This document shows positions 1 through 7,775 of a DNA stretch of 64,000 nt, piece after piece. Within the stretch, counting starts at the first letter, position 1, and every line of letters starts with the position of its first letter. The position numbers were made by a program, and so were the translations under genes. Origin of the DNA: Primorskyibacter flagellatus (lineage in GTDB: Bacteria > Pseudomonadota > Alphaproteobacteria > Rhodobacterales > Rhodobacteraceae); contig NZ_BMFJ01000001.1 of assembly GCF_014638275.1 (NCBI RefSeq), positions 682,001-746,000 on the forward strand. The letters are read 5' to 3'. Below the pieces are notes generated by a model, which worked only from the letters and a program-made list of their open reading frames with translations, did not search any database and was not told the DNA's origin.

Positions 1-1
1 G

Positions 2-325
2 CAGCTGCGGGCCTATTTTGCAGGGGAACTGACGATGTTCAACCTGCCCGTGAGGGTGGAAGCATCGGAGATCGTACGGCAGGTCTGTGGCTGCCTGATG
101 CGGATACCTCTTGGCGAGACGCGGACCTATGGCGACCTCGCCAGGGAACTCGGCCGTCCGGCGCAGGCGATCGGTCAGGCCTGCGGGCTCAATCCCGTGC
201 CGGTGATCGTGCCGTGTCACCGGGTGCTTGGCGCGACGGGGCTTGGCGGGTTCTCGGCGCCGGGCGGGGTGGAGACGAAGGTGGCGCTGCTGCGGCTGGA
301 GGGAGCGGCGGGGCTTCTGATCTGA
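2..325 (+). CDS. ogt: Methylated-DNA--protein-cysteine methyltransferase, 5'-truncated by window edge
   Basis: This is the C-terminal part of a DNA repair methyltransferase that moves O6-alkyl groups from guanine to its own cysteine. The reading frame is open from base 2, and the residues before the first ATG (QLRAYFAGEL, then the ATG at 35) match the family's conserved LxxYFxGxL stretch, so the true start lies left of the window. The acceptor site PCHRV is intact, as are the GETRTYGDLA helix-turn-helix region and the terminal K-LLRLEG segment. The usual GTxFQxxVW stretch is poorly conserved here (EASEIVRQVC), so this is a divergent Ogt. The family call is secure; enzymatic activity is inferred. 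Confidence 0.9.
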   Translation, partial: QLRAYFAGELTMFNLPVRVEASEIVRQVCGCLMRIPLGETRTYGDLARELGRPAQAIGQACGLNPVPVIVPCHRVLGATGLGGFSAPGGVETKVALLRLEGAAGLLI

Positions 326-426
326 CGGACAAAAATGACCAGATTGACGATTTGGGTCATTTGGTCAGAAACGGGTAGACGGTTGAAGAGGGGCCTCAGG
401 GTTTGATCGGGGATGGCTGAGCGGGG

Positions 427-456
427 AGATCCTCGGGGCGAGCCCGAGGATGACGG
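427..456. repeat. Dispersed palindromic repeat, family A (single copy)
   Basis: The core CCTCGGGGCGAGCCCGAGG is a near-palindrome followed by ATGACGG. The same CCTCGGG-TCAAG-CCCGAGGATGAC unit recurs near 24900-24966, 27565-27631, 36368-36490 and 39001-39066, always between genes. It resembles the small REP-like elements scattered through alphaproteobacterial genomes. Confidence 0.8.
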
Positions 457-590
457 TTCGCGGGGAGGTCGGGTCGTCGGGGAGACCGGGGTATTGGGAG
501 GTCTGTGCCGGGGAGGTCGGTGCCGGGGACGCGATGCCAGCGGAGGTCGAGTCGCGGGGATGGTTATGCGCCGCGGCAGGGTGGCGCCTT

Positions 591-615
591 GGTGGGCTGG
601 AAGCCCACCCTACGC
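591..615. repeat. Dispersed palindromic repeat, family C
   Basis: GGTGGGCT-GG-AAGCCCACC forms a hairpin and continues into CTACGC. Its reverse complement matches bases 8832-8856 at 23 of 25 positions. Both copies are intergenic, so this is a second dispersed repeat family. Confidence 0.7.
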
Positions 616-1053
616 CGGGATGTTCCGGGGCGTTGCTGCGGATGACTTGAACGGCTGGCGCTGGCGGCCCGTCCGATGCGGATGCGTCGGCGGACCGGGT
701 GCCATCTGATCGTCCCTGCGGCAGCTGCTTCGTTAGCAGTTGAGCGATGATTTGTCCGGGGGCGGTCACGGTTGGAGGAAGGGGGGACCGTGAGGGTGGC
801 GGTACACCTGTCATCGGACAGGTGCTGCCTTGGGGAGGTGCAGAGCGTGTCGACGGCTGCCGGTGGCGATGTCTGTCGGGAAAAGGCCGGGGGTGAGGTG
901 CGGGATCACCGGCCTGTCCCGGTGGCGGGAGAACCGCGGGTCGGGCCCGAGGGTGACGGGGAGCCGGAGGTGGGGCGTGACGGACGGACGCTGAGCGCGG
1001 CCACTCCCTCTCCCGCGGAGGAGAGGGCCGGATTAAGGTGGGGGGGGGAGAGC

Positions 1054-2349
1054 CTACTTCGCCACCGACAGCTTGGAGGCCCTGGTCCGCGTCGCGGCGG
1101 CCTTCTTCGGGGTGGCGGGGGTCGCGTTGGCGTCGATGAAGTCGAGCACCAGCGGGCGGATGTTGTTGCGCCAGGACGATCCGGCGAAGATGCCGTAGTG
1201 GCCCGCGCCCGGTTCGAGATGGCTCGCCTTCTTGCTGTCGGGCAGGCCGGTGCAGAGTGCGAGCGCGGCGACGCACTGGCCGGGGGCGGAGATGTCGTCC
1301 TTCTCCCCTTCGACCGTCTTCACCGCGACATCGGTAATCTTGCCGATGTCGACCATGTGGCCGTCGACCATGAAGCGGTTCTCGGCGATCTCATGCTCCT
1401 TGAAGATGCGGTGCACGGTGGAGAGGTAGAATTCCGCCGTCATGTCCATCACCGCCAGGTATTCGTCGTAGAAGCGGTTGTGGTGGTCGTGGTCCGACGC
1501 CTCTCCGCGCATCACGCGGAAGATCTGTTCCTGGAACGCCGTGGCGTGGCGGTCGAGGTTCATGGAGATGAAGGAGGTCAGCTGCAGCAGGCCGGGATAG
1601 ACCCGCCGCCCGATGCCGGCGTAGTTCGCGCCGACCCGCTGGATCATCGTCTCCTCGAGCTGGCCCATGGTGACGGAATGGCCGAAGTCGGTCACCTCTG
1701 TCGGGGTGGCACCGGGGTCGATCGGACCGCCGATCAGGGTGAGGGTCGCGGGCTGTGCGTCCGGGTCCATTTCGGCCAGGTAGGCGGTGGCGGCCAGCAC
1801 CAGCGGCGCGGGCTGGCAGACGGCGATCACGTTCACGTCCTTGCCGAGGTGCTTCATGAAATCGACGACGTAGAGCGTGTAGTCCTCGATATCGAACTTG
1901 CCTTCAGAGACGGGAATGTCGCGGGCATTGTGCCAGTCGGTGATGTAGACCTCGGCGTCCGGCAGCAGGGAGATGACGGTGGAGCGCAGCAGCGTCGCGT
2001 AGTGGCCGGACATCGGCGCGACCAGCAGGATCTTGCGCGGCAGCGTCTCACGGCCCTGAACGTGGAAGTGGATGAGGTCGCCGAAGGGGCGTTCGATCAC
2101 CTTCTCGATCTGCACCAGATGGTCGCGGCCGTCGTTGCAGGTGACGGAGTGGATGCCCCAGTCGGGCTTGGCCACCATGCGGCGGAAGGAGCGTTCGGCG
2201 ACCTCGCCCCAGGCGGCCATCCAGCCGATGGCGGGATTGGGGATCAATTGGAAGGCAGGGTAGGAGGCCATGGAGAGCGCGGTCGAGCCAAGCCATTGCT
2301 GGGTGTTGCGGAACGACTCCATAAGATCGTAAGTTGCCATATAGCGCAT
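1054..2349 (-). CDS. phaZ: Intracellular PHB depolymerase PhaZ
   Basis: A 431-residue alpha/beta-hydrolase that breaks down stored poly-3-hydroxybutyrate granules in the cytoplasm. The nucleophile elbow is VCQP (Cys178) rather than GxSxG; this matches the Cys nucleophile known for PhaZ1-type intracellular depolymerases. The likely catalytic histidine is in GAGHYGIFAG near the C-terminus, followed by a Lys/Ala-rich tail. The start MRYMATYDLM at 2349 is the family's usual N-terminus; the frame stays open far upstream, but only as an antisense shadow of phaC. It diverges from phaC with 132 bases between them, including a PhaR-type palindrome, so both are probably under PhaR control. Confidence 0.95.
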   Translation of the reverse strand: MRYMATYDLMESFRNTQQWLGSTALSMASYPAFQLIPNPAIGWMAAWGEVAERSFRRMVAKPDWGIHSVTCNDGRDHLVQIEKVIERPFGDLIHFHVQGRETLPRKILLVAPMSGHYATLLRSTVISLLPDAEVYITDWHNARDIPVSEGKFDIEDYTLYVVDFMKHLGKDVNVIAVCQPAPLVLAATAYLAEMDPDAQPATLTLIGGPIDPGATPTEVTDFGHSVTMGQLEETMIQRVGANYAGIGRRVYPGLLQLTSFISMNLDRHATAFQEQIFRVMRGEASDHDHHNRFYDEYLAVMDMTAEFYLSTVHRIFKEHEIAENRFMVDGHMVDIGKITDVAVKTVEGEKDDISAPGQCVAALALCTGLPDSKKASHLEPGAGHYGIFAGSSWRNNIRPLVLDFIDANATPATPKKAAATRTRASKLSVAK

Positions 2350-2445
2350 GTGCGTCTCCCGGCGGGTCCGAATGGGCAGATCGGCACTTGGTGTCGGTCC
2401 CGACTGACCCGGCCCAGGAGGAGGGCGGGGGGACGACAGCGCGGA

Positions 2446-2460
2446 TGCTGCATAGCAGCA
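2446..2460. promoter_or_regulatory. Probable PhaR operator between phaZ and phaC
   Basis: TGCTGC-ATA-GCAGCA is a perfect 6-bp inverted repeat with a 3-base centre, containing CTGC-N3-GCAG. This is the motif described for PhaR of Paracoccus denitrificans. It lies 22 bases before phaC and 97 before phaZ, and matches the two sites before phaP. Binding is inferred. Confidence 0.75.
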
Positions 2461-2481
2461 ATCTAGAGGGGGAGAGGCGAC

Positions 2482-4302
2482 ATGGCAACTCAAAGCGGCG
2501 GAAACAATGAATCCGATGCGGGGCGTGCCGAGGAAGCCGCACTCGACCGGCTGGCCTGCAATCTCAAGCGGATGGACGAGCTGACGCAGCGCCTGACGGC
2601 GGCGATGGCCAAGCGCACGCCGGTCAACCCGGCGCTGAACGGCCCGGATCCGGAGGTCTTCACCCGTGCCGCGGGTGCATGGTGGGCCGACATGATGCAG
2701 AACCCCGGCCGGGTCTTCGAACATCAGGCGAGCTTCTGGACCAAGTCGATCCAGCATTTCCTGGATGCGCAGAAGGCGCTGTCCTCGGGCAAGCTGGTCG
2801 CGCCGGAGGACATGACCCCGGACGATCCGCGCTTTTCCAACCCGCTGTGGAAGACGCACCCCTGGTTCAATTTCATCAAGCAGCAGTACATGCTGAACGC
2901 GGAGGCGATCCGCACGGCGGTTGCCGATGCCGAGGGGCTGGACGACACGGAGCGCAAGCGGCTGACCTATTTCAGCCAGCAGATCATCGACATGATGGCA
3001 CCCACCAATTTCCTGGCGACCAACCCGGACGCGCTGGAAAAGGCGGTGGAGACCGAGGGCGAGAGCCTGGTCAAGGGGCTGGAGAACCTGATCTCGGACA
3101 TCGAGGCGAACAACGGGGAACTTGTCGTGCGGCTGGCCGATGCCTCTGCCTTCCGTCTGGGAGAGAACATCGGCGCCTCGGACGGGCAGGTGGTCTATCG
3201 CAACCGCATGCTGGAGCTGATCCAGTACGCGCCGAAGACCGAGCAGGTGCATGCGATGCCGCTCATCATCTTCCCGCCGTGGATCAACAAGTTCTACATC
3301 CTCGACCTGAAGGCGCAGAATTCCTTTATCAAGTGGGTGACGGAGCAGGGGATCACCCTGTTCGTCGTGTCCTGGGTCAATCCCGACACCAGTTATGCCG
3401 AGACCGGGCTGGAGGATTATATCGAGGAGGGTTACCTCGACGCCATGCAGCAGGTGCTGGCGATCACCGGGCAGAAGAAGCTGAACGCGATCGGCTACTG
3501 CATCGGGGGCACCACGCTGGCGCTGACGCTGGCGCTGCTGAAGCACCGGAAGAAGTCCTTCGTCAATACCGCGACCTTTTTCACGGCGCTGACCGATTTC
3601 TCGGACCAGGGGGATTTCACGCCGTTCCTTCAGAACGACTTCATCGACGGGATCGAGGCGGAGGTCGGCAAGGCCGGGATCCTGCGGTCGCATATCATGG
3701 CGCGCACCTTCTCGTTCCTGCGATCGAACGACCTGATCTATCGTCCGGCGATCCGCAGTTACATGATGGGAGAGACCCCGCCGGCCTTCGATCTGCTTTA
3801 CTGGAACGGGGACGGCACCAACCTTCCGGGCCGGATGGCGGTGCAGTACCTGCGCCAGCTTTGCCAGCGCAACGAATTCGTGACCGAGGGGATCGAGCTT
3901 TGCGGCGAGCGGCTGCATGTGTCGGATGTCACGGTGCCGCTGCACGCCATCACCTGCGAGACCGACCACATCGCCGCCTGGAAGACCAGTTACCTCGGCG
4001 TGCAGAAGATGGGGTCGAAGGAGAAGACCTTCATCGTCTCGCAATCCGGCCATATCGCCGGGATCGTCAATCCGCCGAGCAAGGGCAAGTACGGGCATTA
4101 CACCAACCCCGACCTGTCGGGCACGCCGGAGGAGTGGCGGGAGGCGGCGGAGTTCCATCAGGGCAGCTGGTGGCCGCGCTGGATGGAGTGGCTTTCGGCC
4201 AACTCGGGCAAGATGGTGGAGGCCCGGATTCCGGGCGACGCGACTCACCCCCCGCTGTGTCCGGCCCCGGGAAGTTACGTCAGGGCACCCCTTCCCGCCT
4301 AA
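2482..4302 (+). CDS. phaC: Class I polyhydroxyalkanoate synthase PhaC
   Basis: Polymerises 3-hydroxyacyl-CoA into PHA at the granule surface. The 606-residue length is normal for a single-subunit class I synthase. The N-terminal region (about residues 1-230) is the PhaC_N type, followed by an alpha/beta-hydrolase core with the lipase-like box GYCIGG, whose Cys340 is the expected nucleophile. The partner residues are the Asp in CETDHIAAW and the His in SQSGHIAGIVNPP. GGGGAGAGG sits about seven bases before the ATG. It diverges from phaZ, and phaP follows 146 bases downstream with its own operator pair, so phaP is probably transcribed separately. Confidence 0.97.
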   Translation: MATQSGGNNESDAGRAEEAALDRLACNLKRMDELTQRLTAAMAKRTPVNPALNGPDPEVFTRAAGAWWADMMQNPGRVFEHQASFWTKSIQHFLDAQKALSSGKLVAPEDMTPDDPRFSNPLWKTHPWFNFIKQQYMLNAEAIRTAVADAEGLDDTERKRLTYFSQQIIDMMAPTNFLATNPDALEKAVETEGESLVKGLENLISDIEANNGELVVRLADASAFRLGENIGASDGQVVYRNRMLELIQYAPKTEQVHAMPLIIFPPWINKFYILDLKAQNSFIKWVTEQGITLFVVSWVNPDTSYAETGLEDYIEEGYLDAMQQVLAITGQKKLNAIGYCIGGTTLALTLALLKHRKKSFVNTATFFTALTDFSDQGDFTPFLQNDFIDGIEAEVGKAGILRSHIMARTFSFLRSNDLIYRPAIRSYMMGETPPAFDLLYWNGDGTNLPGRMAVQYLRQLCQRNEFVTEGIELCGERLHVSDVTVPLHAITCETDHIAAWKTSYLGVQKMGSKEKTFIVSQSGHIAGIVNPPSKGKYGHYTNPDLSGTPEEWREAAEFHQGSWWPRWMEWLSANSGKMVEARIPGDATHPPLCPAPGSYVRAPLPA

Positions 4303-4331
4303 GGTTTGGGCGTCATCCCCCGGATTCCGCA

Positions 4332-4379
4332 TGATTTTCTGCATCGCAGCGGAAACCTCTTGATTTTCTGCGGCGCAGC
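4332..4379. promoter_or_regulatory. Two tandem PhaR operators before the phasin gene
   Basis: TGATTTTCTGCATCGCAGCG and TGATTTTCTGCGGCGCAGCA are near-identical direct repeats set 29 bases apart (CTGC starts at 4339 and 4368). Each contains CTGC-N3-GCAG, the PhaR recognition pattern. They sit about 70-117 bases before phaP, fitting repression of phasin until PHB titrates PhaR. Confidence 0.8.
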
Positions 4380-4448
4380 ATTCATATTGTTTCTGGAGAC
4401 GCAATACGGTTCCGAATGGTCAGGGGCCGACACCGAAAAGGAAACACT

Positions 4449-4892
4449 ATGGCTACCACTCAAGATTTCAGCGCCATGATGAAAGACATGATGGGCGCAT
4501 TCCCGGTCGACACCAAATCGTTCGAAGAGTCCTTCAAGACCTCGGCGACCCTGAACGAAAAGCTGTCCGGCGTTGCGCTGGAAGCGGCCGAGAAGTCGAC
4601 CGAACTGTCCACCAAGTGGACCAAGGACACGCTGGCCAAGATGGCCGAGCTGAGCAAGGTCAAGTCCGAGCCCGCCGACTACGCCAAGGCGATGTCCGAC
4701 TTCGCAACCGCAGCGGCCGAGATGGCTGCAGAGAACATGGCCTCTTTCGCCGAGATCGCGAAGAAAGCCCAGACCGAGACGGTCGAGCTGATGATGGCTG
4801 CCGGCAAGGACATGGCCGAGGAAACCTCTGCCGCCGTCCAAAAGGCCGCGAAGGAAACCACCGCAGCCGCCAAGAAGGCCGCCGCGAAGTAA
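4449..4892 (+). CDS. phaP: Phasin, PHB granule-associated protein
   Basis: A 147-residue, Ala/Lys/Glu-rich helical protein of the phasin family. Phasins coat PHB granules and limit their size. No catalytic motif is present. The C-terminal third is a run of Ala-Lys heptad-like segments ending in KKAAAK. The ATG at 4449 is chosen because AAAAGGA lies about six bases upstream and MATTQDFS is a typical phasin start; an in-frame ATG 33 bases earlier has no such support. Two PhaR-type palindromes precede it and a strong hairpin terminator follows. Confidence 0.93.
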   Translation: MATTQDFSAMMKDMMGAFPVDTKSFEESFKTSATLNEKLSGVALEAAEKSTELSTKWTKDTLAKMAELSKVKSEPADYAKAMSDFATAAAEMAAENMASFAEIAKKAQTETVELMMAAGKDMAEETSAAVQKAAKETTAAAKKAAAK

Positions 4893-4943
4893 TCTCACGG
4901 AATACCGCGCCACCCTTCCTCCTCCCTGAGGGTGTCGCGAAAG

Positions 4944-4976
4944 AAGAGGCGGGTCCCATGGACCCGCCTCTTTTGT
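4944..4976 (+). terminator. Rho-independent terminator of phaP
   Basis: AAGAGGCGGGTCC and its exact complement GGACCCGCCTCTT (4944-4956 and 4960-4972) form a 13-bp stem with the loop CAT, followed by TTTTG. It ends phaP and could also serve the convergent gene at 5040. Confidence 0.9.
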
Positions 4977-5039
4977 TATCCGCCGGACTCGCCGCGTTTG
5001 TCGCCGGTGTGGAAACAGTCCTGTTGCGGTGCGGCGGGA

Positions 5040-6332
5040 TCAGCGGGGGTCCTTCATCGCGTCGAACAGTGCGGTGACGTGGTCCGCGGCGCGGGACCAG
5101 TCCTGCAGGTGCATGACCGGCATGCGGAAGGTGATGCGCGCCCGACCTTCGGTGACCTGCACCTCGCAGAGCCGGTCGGCCCATGCGCCCATGAGACAGT
5201 CGATCCGTATATCCCGGCCCCGGTCGTCGGGCCCGACGACATGGAGCCGGGCCTTTCCGCTGGCCAATGCGTCGATGTCGATCGCGGAGGAGCCGGGCAG
5301 CTCGGACAGGGGCAGGGCATCGGGGAGGCGCGGGTAGGGGCGGTCGTCAAAGCTCAGGGTGATGCCGGGCGGGATGGCGATGCCGCCGGGCGCGGGCGGG
5401 ACGGGGCTGGTGAGGGTCAGGCGCCGGGGCGTTGCCAGCATCGTGTCGGTGTCGGGCACGGTGAAGACCGACGCGCCGACCGCGACGCGGCGGGGGAGGA
5501 TGTCGCCGGTCCGCAGGGCCGCGGCAAAGTCGGTGCGCGGGTCGCAGGTGCCGGTGTCGTCGATCAGGCCGGGGCGGAAACTCTGCAGGCGAACGGACCA
5601 GTGGAACTTCTCCAGCCTTTCGCCGTCACGGATCAGCAGCGCGAGGTGCGGGGTTCCGGGGCGCTTCGGCAAGCTGAAGAAGCCAAGCTGGGAGAGGTTG
5701 TTCAAGGTGCCGTCGCTTTGCCCGGACGCGAGGCAGAATGGTCTGCCTTCGGCGAGGGCGGCGGCCTTGACCGGGATTCGGCCGGACTGGGTGGAGCCGT
5801 ACCCCGCAACCGCGCCAACCGTCAGGCTGAGAGCGACGGCGGCGGTACGGAGCGGACCGCGCAGGAGGGCGGCAAGGGCGAGAGCCAGGCCGAGTCCGAT
5901 CGCCGCAACGGAAAGGTCGAGCGTGCGTCCGCTGGTTGTTCCGGCGAGGTGGCGCGCCAGCGTCACCGACAGGACCAGCCCGGCTACCAGTCCCGCAAGC
6001 GCCGTGACGGCTTGGTCCAGCGCCCGGCGCGCGGGCGTGTCGGGGCCGCGCAATGCCGTCACGGTCAGGCGGCATTTCCACGCAGACCAGACCAGCCGGC
6101 CAACAAAGATCAGAAGCGCCACCGCGGCGTAGAGCGTCAGGACGAACTTTCCGATGGACGCGCCTGCGTTCATGTCCGTCCAGTGTATCGGCTGCCGGAT
6201 GATCGTTCCGCAGATCAGCGCCAGTGCGGCCAAGGCGGCCACACGCCACATCAGACCGACCGGAAGCAGCAGGCTGAACGGGGCCAGCACGAGAAAGACG
6301 AGGTAGGCGTATCCGGCCAACTGGTTCAACAT
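5040..6332 (-). CDS. Hypothetical multi-pass membrane protein
   Basis: A 430-residue protein I do not recognise. The first 180 residues hold about six hydrophobic segments (for example YAYLVFLVLAPFSLLLPVG and FVLTLYAAVALLIFVGRLVW). The rest is a soluble, probably periplasmic beta-rich domain with a few cysteines (RPFCLASG, DTGTCDPRTD, RIDCLMGAW). The start at 6332 places MLNQLAGYAYL at the N-terminus; the frame runs further upstream but only into arginine-rich sequence. It is convergent with phaP and divergent from the PPOX gene, so it stands alone. No function is proposed. Confidence 0.7.
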   Translation of the reverse strand: MLNQLAGYAYLVFLVLAPFSLLLPVGLMWRVAALAALALICGTIIRQPIHWTDMNAGASIGKFVLTLYAAVALLIFVGRLVWSAWKCRLTVTALRGPDTPARRALDQAVTALAGLVAGLVLSVTLARHLAGTTSGRTLDLSVAAIGLGLALALAALLRGPLRTAAVALSLTVGAVAGYGSTQSGRIPVKAAALAEGRPFCLASGQSDGTLNNLSQLGFFSLPKRPGTPHLALLIRDGERLEKFHWSVRLQSFRPGLIDDTGTCDPRTDFAAALRTGDILPRRVAVGASVFTVPDTDTMLATPRRLTLTSPVPPAPGGIAIPPGITLSFDDRPYPRLPDALPLSELPGSSAIDIDALASGKARLHVVGPDDRGRDIRIDCLMGAWADRLCEVQVTEGRARITFRMPVMHLQDWSRAADHVTALFDAMKDPR

Positions 6333-6469
6333 GCCGAACCCTGAGCGCGACCGCGCCCGCCGATCAAGTCCGGACGCTGCGTGACTTGGCGATTGACCCC
6401 GGCGGGCGGAGGGTTCACCACATCCGCAACCGATTGTGTCCGGCTGACCGCATCGCACTGGAGGGACCC

Positions 6470-7072
6470 ATGAAGACCATCACCGATATCGAAACGCTCG
6501 AGTCGATCTACGGGGCGGCGGTGCCGCGCTCCATCGACAAGGTGGTCACGCGGATCACGCCGGCCTACCACCGCTGGATCAGTGCCTCGCGCTTCGTCGT
6601 GCTGTCCACCGTCGGGCCGGAGGGGACGGACGCCAGCCCGCGCGGGGATGTCGGGCCGGTGGTGCGGATCGACGCGCCCGACCGGCTGAGCCTGCCGGAC
6701 TGGATGGGGAACAACCGGATCGACTCGCTCCGCAATATCGTGCGGGACCCGCGGGTGAGCCTGATGTTCATGGTGCCGGGCAGTACCAACGTGGTGCGGG
6801 TGAACGGGCGAGCCGTGGTGTCGGCCGATCCGGAGGTGGTCGGGTCTTTCGAGCAGAAGGGCAGGCATCCCCGCACGGTTGTCGTCGTTTCCGTCGAGGA
6901 GGCCTATTTCCAGTGTGCCAAGTCGATCATCCGGTCGGAGCTTTGGTCAGAGGGCGACCGCAGCGCGGAGGTGCCGAGCGCGGGGGACTTCGTACGGGAG
7001 GTCGACGCCGGGTTCGACGGGGCCTCCTATGACGCGGGCTATGCGGAGTACGCCCGGTCCCGGCTGTGGTAA
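6470..7072 (+). CDS. PPOX-family FMN-binding protein (pyridoxamine 5'-phosphate oxidase-like)
   Basis: A 200-residue split-barrel flavin-binding protein. Recognisable segments are SRFVVLSTVGPEGTDASPRGD, the family's substrate/FMN strand, then SLPDWMGNNRIDSLRNIVRDPRVSLMFMVPG, in which the NNRIDSLRNI stretch is typical of the DR2398-like PPOX subgroup. Members bind FMN, but their substrates are mostly unknown. GGAGGGACCC directly precedes the ATG. It lies between the hypothetical membrane gene and phaR without obvious functional ties. The family is secure; the substrate is unknown. Confidence 0.85.
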   Translation: MKTITDIETLESIYGAAVPRSIDKVVTRITPAYHRWISASRFVVLSTVGPEGTDASPRGDVGPVVRIDAPDRLSLPDWMGNNRIDSLRNIVRDPRVSLMFMVPGSTNVVRVNGRAVVSADPEVVGSFEQKGRHPRTVVVVSVEEAYFQCAKSIIRSELWSEGDRSAEVPSAGDFVREVDAGFDGASYDAGYAEYARSRLW

Positions 7073-7181
7073 CGAGGCACCGGCGCAGGCTACGCCGCAG
7101 TATGGTGGCGGGCGGTCTTGCAGATGCAAACGGGGTAGTCTCCCAGAATTCCTTTGCAATTCGGTGACACGGCCTTAGGCT

Positions 7182-7200
7182 GTGCTGCACTGCTGCATAG
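7182..7200. promoter_or_regulatory. Possible PhaR autoregulatory site
   Basis: GTGCTGCACTGCTGCATAG has TGCTGCA twice in direct orientation just before the phaR ribosome site. It carries CTGC half-sites but not the full CTGC-N3-GCAG palindrome found at the other pha promoters, so it is a weak candidate. PhaR is known to repress its own gene in Paracoccus. Confidence 0.4.
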
Positions 7201-7213
7201 GGAGGGATGGCCC

Positions 7214-7771
7214 GTGGCTGACACCGAAAAACCGCTTCTCATCAAACGTTATGCGTCCCGTCGTCTCTACAATACGGAGACCAGCGACTACGTGACGCTG
7301 GAGGACATCTCAGGCTTTATCCGCGAGGGCCGGGAGGTGCAGATCGTCGATCTGAAATCCGGCGACGACCTGACCCGGCAGTACCTGCTGCAGATCGTGG
7401 CCGAGCACGAGAGCCGGGGCGAAAACGTCCTGCCGCTTGGCGTGCTGACCGACCTGGTGCGCAGCTATACCACGCAGGCGCAGTCCATCGTCCCGCAGTT
7501 CCTGGCGCAGAGCTTCGACATGCTGCGCGAGAGCCAGACCAAGATGATGGAAAACATGAAGGCCGTGAACCCGATGGCCAAGATGCCGGGGTTCGAGGCC
7601 ATGCAGGCGCAGCAGGAGGCGTTCCTCAAGGCGATGTCCGGCGGCATGGCCAACTGGAAGATGCCCGGCGCGGAGGAGCGCGGTGGCGAGAAGGGCGGCA
7701 AGGACGACGACCTCGACGCGATCAAGAAGCAGCTGGCCGAGCTTCAGAGCAAGCTGAACAAGATGAGCTGA
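7214..7771 (+). CDS. phaR: PHB synthesis repressor PhaR
   Basis: A 185-residue DNA-binding regulator that senses PHB and represses phaP and related genes when no polymer is present. The N-terminal DNA-binding domain (about residues 6-65) has the diagnostic IKRYASRRLYNTETSDYVTLE stretch, then the PHB-accumulation domain with VLTDLVRSYTTQAQSIVPQFL, and a Lys/Asp-rich coiled C-terminus. The start is a GTG with GGAGG eight bases upstream. An ATG at 7207 stops after four codons, and an upstream in-frame ATG at 7154 lacks a ribosome site. The LysR gene begins five bases after the stop. Confidence 0.95.
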   Translation: MADTEKPLLIKRYASRRLYNTETSDYVTLEDISGFIREGREVQIVDLKSGDDLTRQYLLQIVAEHESRGENVLPLGVLTDLVRSYTTQAQSIVPQFLAQSFDMLRESQTKMMENMKAVNPMAKMPGFEAMQAQQEAFLKAMSGGMANWKMPGAEERGGEKGGKDDDLDAIKKQLAELQSKLNKMS

Positions 7772-7775
7772 GCCC

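Larger units (their letters stand above)
326..1053. other. Intergenic region with dispersed palindromic repeats, no convincing gene
   Basis: These 728 bases lie between the convergent ogt and phaZ genes. Open frames exist on both strands, but they are Arg/Pro/Gly-rich, lack ribosome sites and resemble no protein I know. The stretch holds a CCTCGGG...CCCGAGG palindrome near 427-456, a GGTGGGCT...AGCCCACC palindrome at 591-615, and a CTCCCTCTCCCGCGGAGGAGAGGG element near 1009-1032. Each has relatives elsewhere in the window. Confidence 0.7.

Noticed and set aside
365..1276. A 303-codon minus-strand frame across the gap before phaZ
   Set aside because: It overlaps the phaZ 3' end in another frame, has no ribosome site and consists of Arg/Pro/Ser-rich sequence over known repeats.
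1054..4404. A 1116-codon open frame on the minus strand covering phaZ and the reverse of phaC
   Set aside because: Only the last 431 codons are PhaZ. The rest is antisense to phaC, which has all catalytic motifs, and the Arg/His-rich translation is typical of a shadow frame in GC-rich DNA.
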